DNA of 8,444 nucleotides, from NCBI GenBank assembly GCA_002422045.1, contig DITG01000135.1, forward strand, positions 1 through 8,444. The letters are read 5' to 3'. Under the pieces are notes generated by a model. That model made no database searches and was not told the DNA's origin. It saw nothing but the letters and a program-made list of their open reading frames with translations. Below, piece by piece: positions 1 to 6,882 of the stretch; position 1 is the stretch's first letter, and every line of letters starts with the position of its first letter. The translations under genes were made by a program, and so were the position numbers. The DNA comes from Acholeplasmataceae bacterium UBA6190. Lineage in GTDB: Bacteria > Bacillota_I > Bacilli_A > Acholeplasmatales > Acholeplasmataceae.

Positions 1-3000
1 CAATATCGATATCTGTACCATTTTCAAGACCTAACATCTTGAAAGAGACCATCAGTTGTCTGAGTTCGAATCGGGTCATCAGACCTTCTTCGATATCGCC
101 AACCACTTGACCTTTGGCATCACTGGGTGGTGTCATATCCAGTGCAATCGGATCATCTCCGAATGCGCCCGATAGTAATTCTCCGACATAATCACCAAAT
201 TCTGTGACATTCAGCAATCTGCCTAATATGATATAGATAAAGTCTGAAGCGATGAATGTTTCAAAATCATCATCTTGTGTGAGTGGATCAATGGAAGTGT
301 CAATCAAATTCAGGAATGTAGGCAATCCAATCGTTGAAATATCACCAAGCAATCCAAATGAAACGAACAATCTTCTGAATTCTGCTTTAGGAATTCTACC
401 GACTTCAACTTCAGGATCGCCGATTTGTCCGAGCATTGCATCGGGTGGGGTGGTGTCAAAACTATTGATGGTAACGCCTAACGCATTGCCAAGTGTTGTA
501 CCGACATAGTCGCCAAGTGAAGAGAGTTTCAGTGCACGGTCTAAGATGATGTACATGAAGTTCGCATCAAAGACACGGTCAAAGTCATCTTTGCCTGTGC
601 CTACATCGACATTTCTGCCTTGAAGTTCTGAGAATGTTGCTAAACCAATGGTGGAGAAGCTTGCAGAGTCTGAAAGACCCAGTGCACGAAGTGCAATGAA
701 GATATTCTCAAATTCTTCTTGTTTGAATAGATCGCCATCCATTAGAATCGGATCAATGGCAAGGAAACTGCTATCGAGGACAACAATCGCTTGAAGTCCG
801 TTGATTTTATTCACACCGAATGTATGGATATCGGTACTGGTGAGTACGTTCGACAGCAAACTGTGAATGATGTAAGAATCAAAGATTTCATCGAATGTGC
901 CATCATCGATCATTTGATAGAAGGTTTGAAGTCCGATGGTCGTATTCAAATCAATGTACGATAGTGCTTCAACCAGTTCTGCGATTTCAGATTTCTTAAT
1001 CACCTGATTTGCATCATAAGCTCTGGTATCATAATGCAGAATTTCTTTCTGTAAGACAGTGCCTTCCAGGAAACCTGCAGCGGCATTGTTGACATAGGAA
1101 ATCGCAATCGCATCCATGCCGATACCGTTATACTCGAAGTTTAAGACTTTATCCAGCAATGCCATCACGAAACGGGACTCAAGGACCACGTCAATATGAC
1201 GTTCTCCATCAGTTCCTGTTTCTAAAAGTATGGATGAAATATTGGTCACTGCTGCAGCGCCTGCACCGAGTGGGAGTGTCGCCCAATCCAGTCTGCCTGC
1301 TGCAATCACTAAATTCTTCAGTTCAACAACCTTGACCATACCAGATCTTGTTCCGGCAGTTTCAAGAATCTCATATTTTGGTAAAACGAGTGATAAGTCA
1401 TCATTTTCAAGTGTTTCTGTTGTTCCGGTCAGACTTTGAAGTTGTGTGGTCGAAACCGTTGAGAGTGCACTTTGCGCGGAAGGATCCGTGAAAAGATTCG
1501 AAATTAAACTATGAATGATGTAGGAATCGAAGATCTCTTCGAAAGTGCCATTTTGAGTCAGCTGATAGAGTGTATTGATACCCAGCGTACCACTGAGATC
1601 AATCACAGACAGTGCTTCGACGATTTCCTTGATTTCTTCTTTTCTCAAGACGAGATTGGCATCTAGTGCACGAATGTCATAATGCAGCAACTCTTTGGAT
1701 AGTGAAACACCTGCAAATAACGTGATGCCTGAGAGCAGGTTATTCGCATAGCCAATCGCGATTTCATCGAGATTCAATCCGTTATGCTCAAAATTGAGGA
1801 CCTTGTCAAAGATGGCCATCAAGAGTTTGGATTCAAGGATATAATCAATGTTCAACACTGCATCTGTACCTGTTGACATCAAGATCCCTGAAGCATTGGA
1901 TGCGATCGCTATACCTGCACCCAAATCTTCACCGAGCCAGTTGACGCGTGTTGCTGATAAAATGAACCGATTGATTTCTGAAACTTTGATACCGCCAGTT
2001 CTTGGACCAGCAGTTTCAATCAAACCGTATTTCGGAAGCGAGAAACTCACTGCATCTCTGGTGATATCCACTGTGACGCCAGCTTGACTCAAAGCCTGTT
2101 CTTCTAAAATGCTTGCCAGTTGATCTTGGAGATCCGTATTGGTGAAGACGTAATTGACATTGTCATAGAGCCAGTTCGATTCAAAAAGTGTTGCAACGAC
2201 TGGCTGATCGTTTAATTTTTGATGAATCACAGTCAAGTCACCGAGACTGTTCAGTTCTTCCATCGAATCAATGTTCATCCGGTTGAATGCGCGAATGAAT
2301 GCCTTGATTTCATTGGTATCGAAGAGTCCATAGACATCTTGATAGGTACCCAAACCGGATACGATGGCTAAGAAGTTAGGATTGACTTGTCCGAGTTGTG
2401 CAACACTGGCTTGAACGCCTTCATAAGATGCGCTTGCAAGATCAGCAACACTGTTGAGTAAGACCGGATCCGTGAGTGCGAAAGTAAAGAGTTCCTTGAT
2501 GATGGTACCATCGAAGATATCTGCAAGTTTGTCATCATCAAGTGTCTGGAGATAGACAAAGACCTGACCCATTGGATCATTGATGAGTGTTTCAGTGACA
2601 CCGAGACCGCGGAGTGCGATGAAAAGTTCTTGGAAGTCTTCCACAGATATTTCGTCATCGACTCTGTTGAATGCAAAGAATGCATCAGAGACTTGCACAA
2701 TGCCAGTACCACCCACGAGTGTTCTGACATATTCTTGAACGAGTGGGCTCAAAATCAATTCTGAGAACACACCACGAATCAGTTTGATTTCAGCAAAGGT
2801 TTCGAGTGTTTCATCAGAAACCTGATTGTATGCATTGAGCAATGCACCTAAGCCTGCGCCATTCATGGCATCGCCTGCGGTCACAAAACCGAGTGAACCA
2901 TTCATATCGAGAGCTAGCGTTGCAAGACCGTGAATCAGTTCAACGAATGTGCCTTGAAGAAGCATTTCACCATCTTTGGCCATTTCAGGAATGCCAATCG

Positions 3001-5875
3001 CATAACCATTCAAGATGCCTTCAGTAACGCTGCCAAATGAACTTGCAGCTTTTACGATACTGGTTCTGAAAATCTTTGAACTATCTAAACTGCCAAATGC
3101 AAGTTCAGCTTGTGCAAGATCGGCATATTGGGTGAACAACAACACCTTAGCGCTCATCGGATCTTCTACGATCGGTAATACGCCTCGTGCGGATAATGTG
3201 AGTGCGCTAGAATCTTCAAAGGATGCAACCAAATCCAAAATGGCACCGAGCAATGCGTTGATTTCTGTCATCCAGAGATCTGAATCGTTATCGGCATCGA
3301 GCAAACTTTGAGGTACGCCTAAATATCCTCCAATGGAAGGATCTGTTGAATAGAGTTTGATGTTATGTGCAATGTTAGTTAATAACAGATTCGAATGATT
3401 GTTGTCATCTGTCTTGAGGAAATGTGATCTGAATTCATCATCTGCAAACAGTGGAGCAAAGTCGATTTCTTCATAACTGTCATAGAGCAGACGGTTGTCA
3501 TAGACATATTTGGCTGCATAATAGGCGATGCCAATGATTGAAGTGATTTCTTCACCGAGTTGTACTCCGGAAGGCACGTAAAGCTGTTCAATACCTTGAG
3601 AGTTTCTGACATATTCGAGTCCGGCTTCCCCGACTCTTTGCAGGATTTGAAGTGATTCGATAGCACCTGTGAATTGGGCATACTGGGCACTCGTCATGGA
3701 ACCGAATCTGGACATCAGATCGAGTTGTTGTTCAGGAGTCAGTTCACCGACTGTCATCAATTCACCGATGGAGGTGAATGTGTAAACCGATTCAATCATG
3801 GTCAAGATACTGTTGATTTCTTGTCCGAACGAGAAATCAACGACACCAGAAATTGGATCACTGATGAGTGCGTCATTGACAAGACTCTTTAATTCATCAT
3901 CGGCAATGAAGCGATCAACAATGATAGGTGATGCGATTTCGATGGCCGCATTCACGACTTCGCTGCCTTCAAAAATCTTTTGGACAATCGCTCTGATTTC
4001 AGTCATGTGATTGACCAAGACATCATCAGCAAATGCGACATAGTCTGGGTCTGTACCTAAGAGAGCTGCTATGCCTAATTTGAAGACTTCAGCGTAAATG
4101 TCACCGATGTTTAATATTTCAGCTTCCCAAGATACATCTTCCAGACGTGCTGCAATCTGGTCAGCGACTTCGGTTTCAATTAAACTACCTGATGCGGTGT
4201 AAAGACCATAGTCAACACCAAAGGGAATAAGATTCATCAGTAATTCCAAGTCGACGACGCGTTGTAACAATGAACCTACCCACTCGCCGTTCACGGCTTC
4301 GATGATTTGTTCTGGGGTTGCACCTTCTTGGGTTGCGGCAAGAATCTGAGTCAGTAAGTCCTCATCTTCAAACATGAATTCGACCAAGTCGGCAAGTCTG
4401 GCGATTTCGCCGTCTTCACCTCTGAAGAAATTGGGGTTTTGAATGATGAATGCAAGTCTGCCTTGCAAATAATCTTCTACTTCGCTAGGGTCAAGCCATG
4501 TGATCATGGATTGAACCTGGGGGAGCACAGTTGCCAAATCAGCACCTGCGGATATCAATGCATAAAATTGCAATTCGCCAATCGCTCTGACGATGTTTGC
4601 GAGTTTGACACCTTCTTCAGGGGTCAATTCTGCAAGCAGTTCGGGATTACTGGCATACGTCATCAGTTCAGAAACTGAACCAAACTCTAGCACAGCTTCG
4701 ATGATGCCATAAAAATTGGCAAATTCGTCTGACCAACTCATCGATGTGAATTGATTGAGTGCTGCTGCACTGTATTCTCTATCATAAAGATTGATGCCAT
4801 TGATCATATCTGGTAATAAATTATTGACTGCATACTTCGTTCCGAAAGGTACGACAAAACCTATCAGATCGGATTGGCCAAGGAATGTGAAGATTGCTTC
4901 GATATCACCCAAATTATCTTTTGAGATCGTTGTGTAATCAAAACCGTCTTCCAGATAACCGCCATCGAGTAAGATTTTGGCAATACCAACGACATTCCCA
5001 ATTTCTTGGACAAAGTTGATATCAATGGGTTCTTCGTCTTCAACGATCACTTGAGTTGTGAAAATCATATCAAAAATCAGACGATCTATCGGTTTACCAT
5101 TGATGATGATCTGACTGGTGATCGCACCAAGTCCACTTTCATTCATTTCTTTGATTTGTGCAAGATATTCTTCGACAATCGGAGGTAAAGTGACAAGTTC
5201 AGTACTGTCACCAGTCGATAATGTAGATTCATCGGAAAATACACGTAATGTGACGACATCGGGTACATCAGCAAGGAATCCTGCAATGACCAAGATGGGT
5301 AATAAGAAAACAAACGCCATGACAAAACCACGGACACCGCCCATGAATGCACCCCAGAATCTGCCCAAGAAACTCTTGTTCAGTTTCTTAGATGGGACAA
5401 ACCGCTTTTTGCCACGCGGGGACTCTTCAAACTTTGCCATTGCTTTATCATTTTGCTTCTTCAGCAAACTCTTCTTGATTCCATGTTTCCATATCGGTCT
5501 GAAAACAATGAGTGTGATGAAGAATTTGATGACAGGGTATAAAACGATAAAACCAATGATACGCAAAACCAGATCAGCAAATGCAAAAACAATCGCCACG
5601 ATCTGGGGATCTTCGATATAAACTGAAAATTCGCTTGGGATGGCAAAACCGATCATGCCGGTGACCATCTCAATTGCGGAAGCTAATGTGAAACTTCCAG
5701 AGAAAATCAGATTGAAAGACAAAAGAGAAACAAGCCAGAGTGATACGAACGTCGTGATGATACTCACGATGGAAAAATATGTTGACTTGCTCGAACCCCT
5801 CAAAAACCCAAAGATGAAGTGTATGGCTACGAAGAAGCCGACAATCCCCCATTGAATCATTAGTAATGATGGCAT
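1..5875 (-). CDS. Giant CvpA-like membrane protein with repeat-rich ectodomain (3' end beyond window)
   Basis: The frame from ATG at 5875 stays open to the left edge, giving at least 1958 residues with no stop. The start is supported by AAAGGCGG 7 bases upstream and by an in-frame TAA shortly before it. Residues 1-202 look like four membrane helices (about 5-25, 31-58, 91-125, 172-202). GFLRG sits after helix 1 (23-27) and a GxxxGGxRGF pattern (175-184) leads into helix 4, as in the CvpA family. The loop at 126-170 is very basic, so by the positive-inside rule it is cytoplasmic and everything after about 203 is outside. The ectodomain is acidic, lacks Cys and is built of degenerate, probably helical repeats. 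CvpA proteins are normally only about 160-250 residues, so this one is roughly ten times longer. The function is unknown; a surface or envelope-spanning role is inferred. The C-terminus, and any anchor there, is not visible. It has its own probable promoter, separate from the dnaE-CDF unit. Confidence 0.88.
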   Translation of the reverse strand, partial: MPSLLMIQWGIVGFFVAIHFIFGFLRGSSKSTYFSIVSIITTFVSLWLVSLLSFNLIFSGSFTLASAIEMVTGMIGFAIPSEFSVYIEDPQIVAIVFAFADLVLRIIGFIVLYPVIKFFITLIVFRPIWKHGIKKSLLKKQNDKAMAKFEESPRGKKRFVPSKKLNKSFLGRFWGAFMGGVRGFVMAFVFLLPILVIAGFLADVPDVVTLRVFSDESTLSTGDSTELVTLPPIVEEYLAQIKEMNESGLGAITSQIIINGKPIDRLIFDMIFTTQVIVEDEEPIDINFVQEIGNVVGIAKILLDGGYLEDGFDYTTISKDNLGDIEAIFTFLGQSDLIGFVVPFGTKYAVNNLLPDMINGINLYDREYSAAALNQFTSMSWSDEFANFYGIIEAVLEFGSVSELMTYASNPELLAELTPEEGVKLANIVRAIGELQFYALISAGADLATVLPQVQSMITWLDPSEVEDYLQGRLAFIIQNPNFFRGEDGEIARLADLVEFMFEDEDLLTQILAATQEGATPEQIIEAVNGEWVGSLLQRVVDLELLMNLIPFGVDYGLYTASGSLIETEVADQIAARLEDVSWEAEILNIGDIYAEVFKLGIAALLGTDPDYVAFADDVLVNHMTEIRAIVQKIFEGSEVVNAAIEIASPIIVDRFIADDELKSLVNDALISDPISGVVDFSFGQEINSILTMIESVYTFTSIGELMTVGELTPEQQLDLMSRFGSMTSAQYAQFTGAIESLQILQRVGEAGLEYVRNSQGIEQLYVPSGVQLGEEITSIIGIAYYAAKYVYDNRLLYDSYEEIDFAPLFADDEFRSHFLKTDDNNHSNLLLTNIAHNIKLYSTDPSIGGYLGVPQSLLDADNDSDLWMTEINALLGAILDLVASFEDSSALTLSARGVLPIVEDPMSAKVLLFTQYADLAQAELAFGSLDSSKIFRTSIVKAASSFGSVTEGILNGYAIGIPEMAKDGEMLLQGTFVELIHGLATLALDMNGSLGFVTAGDAMNGAGLGALLNAYNQVSDETLETFAEIKLIRGVFSELILSPLVQEYVRTLVGGTGIVQVSDAFFAFNRVDDEISVEDFQELFIALRGLGVTETLINDPMGQVFVYLQTLDDDKLADIFDGTIIKELFTFALTDPVLLNSVADLASASYEGVQASVAQLGQVNPNFLAIVSGLGTYQDVYGLFDTNEIKAFIRAFNRMNIDSMEELNSLGDLTVIHQKLNDQPVVATLFESNWLYDNVNYVFTNTDLQDQLASILEEQALSQAGVTVDITRDAVSFSLPKYGLIETAGPRTGGIKVSEINRFILSATRVNWLGEDLGAGIAIASNASGILMSTGTDAVLNIDYILESKLLMAIFDKVLNFEHNGLNLDEIAIGYANNLLSGITLFAGVSLSKELLHYDIRALDANLVLRKEEIKEIVEALSVIDLSGTLGINTLYQLTQNGTFEEIFDSYIIHSLISNLFTDPSAQSALSTVSTTQLQSLTGTTETLENDDLSLVLPKYEILETAGTRSGMVKVVELKNLVIAAGRLDWATLPLGAGAAAVTNISSILLETGTDGERHIDVVLESRFVMALLDKVLNFEYNGIGMDAIAISYVNNAAAGFLEGTVLQKEILHYDTRAYDANQVIKKSEIAELVEALSYIDLNTTIGLQTFYQMIDDGTFDEIFDSYIIHSLLSNVLTSTDIHTFGVNKINGLQAIVVLDSSFLAIDPILMDGDLFKQEEFENIFIALRALGLSDSASFSTIGLATFSELQGRNVDVGTGKDDFDRVFDANFMYIILDRALKLSSLGDYVGTTLGNALGVTINSFDTTPPDAMLGQIGDPEVEVGRIPKAEFRRLFVSFGLLGDISTIGLPTFLNLIDTSIDPLTQDDDFETFIASDFIYIILGRLLNVTEFGDYVGELLSGAFGDDPIALDMTPPSDAKGQVVGDIEEGLMTRFELRQLMVSFKMLGLENGTDIDI
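842..1396 (-). repeat. Long tandem duplication, copy 2 (residues ~1494-1678)
   Basis: This segment starts at LSLVLPKYEILETAG and ends near FDSYIIHSLLSNVL. The offset from copy 1 is 218 residues at the LPKY motif and 216 at the IIHSL motif, so one small indel separates them. Similarity is also visible in DNA: bases 861-901 and 1509-1549 differ at only about 6 of 41 positions. This is a younger duplication than the rest of the array. Confidence 0.85.
1490..2050 (-). repeat. Long tandem duplication, copy 1 (residues ~1276-1462)
   Basis: This segment starts at VSFSLPKYGLIETAG and ends near FDSYIIHSLISNLF. It matches copy 2 at 842-1396 throughout, for example LPKYxxxETAG, DKVLNFExNG, LLHYDxRAxDAN, EIVEALSxIDL and FDSYIIHSL. 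About half of the aligned residues are identical by eye. It covers two of the ~107-residue units, so the duplication copied a pair of units. Confidence 0.85.
3263..3298 (-). other. EF-hand-like calcium loop candidate in the ectodomain (residues 860-871)
   Basis: The twelve residues DADNDSDLWMTE fit the EF-hand loop: Asp at positions 1, 3, 5 and 7, a hydrophobic residue at 8 and Glu at 12. Hydrophobic, probably helical segments lie on both sides (SLL before, INALLGAILDLV after). The usual Gly at position 6 is Ser here. Calcium binding is inferred from this pattern alone. Confidence 0.4.
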
Positions 5876-5882
5876 ACCGATT

Positions 5883-5890
5883 CCGCCTTT
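5883..5890 (-). promoter_or_regulatory. Ribosome binding site of the giant ORF
   Basis: The minus strand reads AAAGGCGG, one mismatch from the AAAGGAGG consensus, with 7 bases to the ATG at 5875. It fixes the start, because no other in-frame ATG lies between the upstream TAA and this codon. Confidence 0.75.
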
Positions 5891-5911
5891 CTCATTCAAT
5901 TGCTTGACTTC

Positions 5912-5940
5912 ATTTTAACAAAAAAGACCCCTAAAGACAA
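5912..5940 (-). promoter_or_regulatory. Candidate sigma-70-type promoter for the giant ORF
   Basis: On the minus strand TTGTCT (5940-5935, 4 of 6 to TTGACA) is followed after exactly 17 bases by TAAAAT (5917-5912, 5 of 6 to TATAAT). Transcription would begin near 5905, giving a short leader that contains the ribosome binding site. The -35 box lies within the 3' arm of the upstream terminator hairpin. The region is AT-rich, so a chance match is possible. Confidence 0.4.
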
Positions 5941-5982
5941 TAAAATATAACTACGTTTATATTTTTGTCCTTATTCGGGTCT
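5920..5982 (-). terminator. Intrinsic terminator after the CDF gene
   Basis: The minus strand can fold into a long imperfect hairpin. The outer stem is AGACCC (5982-5977) with GGGTCT (5930-5925). A middle stem pairs GGAC (5970-5967) with GTCT (5938-5935), including one G-U pair. The inner perfect 9-bp stem AAAATATAA/TTATATTTT (5965-5957 with 5950-5942) closes a 6-base loop. Six T residues (5925-5920) follow directly. It starts 13 bases after the CDF stop codon. It should end the dnaE-CDF transcript and separate it from the giant ORF. Confidence 0.7.
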
Positions 5983-5994
5983 AAATTGGTCTTT

Positions 5995-6882
5995 TTAGGG
6001 CCGATGAGGGTTCACATGCACCATGCAATGGATCACTTCAGGGAATTTTTCTTCCACTGTGTGATGCACGAGTTCTGCAATTTTATGTGCAGTCTGCAAG
6101 GTGAGTGATGACTTGACACCGATTTCAACATCGACATATTTCTGCGTCATGTGCTTTCTGACTTTCAAGTCATCGACTGCAAGCACACCATCAATCGATA
6201 AAATCAGATCGTGGATGTGCTGCACTTGATCGATATCCGGAGACTGGTCGACAAGGTATGAAATCGACTCCGATAAGATTTGAAGTGCGAGTCTTAAGAT
6301 GAAAATAGCAATGATGATGGATGCGAGATAGTCAAAGACGATGAGATTAAACTGTGAAAGTGCAAGCCCAATCACTGAAAACAATGTCGCCCATGCATCG
6401 AGGAGATGATTTTTTGCATCAGCCTTGATGGTTGGTGCATCGAATTTTTTCCCTGATTTGAGGTAAAATCTGAATAAACCAAATTTGATGAGTAGCGCAA
6501 AAATGGAAATGAGGAGTGTGAGCAAGTGAGGCTTGATCGCGGTCTCGGGAGCTGCGATATAATCGATGATGGAATGAACTGATGCAAATCCAATCATACC
6601 TGCTGTGATCAAGAAGATGATACCAAGTAGAAAATATGCAAGTCCTTCATACTTCTCATGACCATAGGGATGGTCATGGTCAGGTTTTTTTGTCGATAGT
6701 TTCAAAACGATCAGTAACATGATGCTGATGAAGACATCAGATAGTGAGTTCAAGCCATCAGAAACCAGTGCTTGGGCATTGCCCCAAATACCAAAACTCA
6801 GTTTCAGTGCTGTTAAGATGATGTTCACAGTCAATCCGATGGCGACAATCGATAAGATGTCTTGACGTTTGGTGTTGTTCAT
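5995..6882 (-). CDS. Cation diffusion facilitator (CDF) family divalent metal transporter
   Basis: This 295-residue protein has the usual length and order of the CDF (COG0053) family, which exports divalent metals such as Zn, Fe or Mn by proton exchange across the cell membrane. Six hydrophobic helices are visible between residues about 10 and 205. The HDHPYGHEKYE signature after helix 2 (residues 69-79) is diagnostic. The C-terminal cytoplasmic dimer domain (about 213-295) ends in the typical VHVNPHR. By position, the transport site residues are N45, D49 (helix 2) and N158, D162 (helix 5), where E. coli YiiP has D45, D49, H153 and D157. The lack of His in helix 5 argues against a plain zinc exporter, but the metal cannot be assigned. 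The ATG overlaps the dnaE stop (ATGA), and AGGAAAG lies 13 bases upstream, rather far, so translation is probably coupled to dnaE. Confidence 0.93.
   Translation of the reverse strand: MNNTKRQDILSIVAIGLTVNIILTALKLSFGIWGNAQALVSDGLNSLSDVFISIMLLIVLKLSTKKPDHDHPYGHEKYEGLAYFLLGIIFLITAGMIGFASVHSIIDYIAAPETAIKPHLLTLLISIFALLIKFGLFRFYLKSGKKFDAPTIKADAKNHLLDAWATLFSVIGLALSQFNLIVFDYLASIIIAIFILRLALQILSESISYLVDQSPDIDQVQHIHDLILSIDGVLAVDDLKVRKHMTQKYVDVEIGVKSSLTLQTAHKIAELVHHTVEEKFPEVIHCMVHVNPHRP

Larger units (their letters stand above)
2..2668 (-). repeat. Array of ~107-residue degenerate protein repeats inside the giant ORF
   Basis: A recurring helix motif, roughly hydrophobic-x-x-x-E-[FIL]-x-x-[LIF]-[FV]-x-[AS]-[LF], occurs with its acidic anchor at residues 1080, 1189, 1300, 1414, 1518, 1630, 1721, 1832 and 1937. 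The spacings are 109, 111, 114, 104, 112, 91, 111 and 105. A second motif, [IFL]-[DE]-[SAG]-x-x-[ILM], recurs at 1123, 1233, 1349, 1451, 1567, 1667, 1771 and 1877, with spacings of 100-116. Examples are FDGTII, FESNWL, LESKLL, FDSYII, FDANFM and IASDFI. The two motif series interleave with the same period, which supports a real repeating unit rather than chance. The array runs off the left edge. Unit borders are arbitrary and identity between most units is low. Confidence 0.75.

Noticed and set aside
2368..3690. Minus-strand frames at 2368-2730 and 3379-3690
   Set aside because: They are out-of-frame readings of the giant gene, whose own frame is open and repeat-bearing through the same bases.
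252..4678. Many plus-strand frames of 60-100 codons (for example 252-509, 1230-1439, 1848-2087, 3015-3311)
   Set aside because: They are antisense shadows of the repeats. Those at 1230 and 1848 look alike only because they lie opposite the two copies of the tandem duplication.
5118..5621. Plus-strand open frame of 167 codons, the longest on that strand
   Set aside because: It lies wholly opposite the giant ORF, including its conserved membrane helices. Its translation is low-complexity Ser/Lys/Asn-rich with no recognisable motif and no clear ribosome binding site.
1..5875. Giant ORF as a pseudogene or artefact of stop-poor antisense sequence
   Set aside because: It has a good start and ribosome binding site, coherent membrane helices, in-frame protein repeats conserved better than the DNA, and no frameshift over 5.8 kb.
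5942..5965. Perfect AT palindrome as a possible protein-binding operator or origin element
   Set aside because: It is the inner stem of the terminator hairpin, with matching outer stems and a T-run, which explains it fully.
5985..6000. ATTGGTCTTTTTAGGG, partly complementary to CCCCTAAAGACAAT at 5928-5941, as an alternative hairpin
   Set aside because: The pairing needs internal bulges and competes with the better terminator stem; it also overlaps the last CDF codons. An antiterminator role is possible but not supported.
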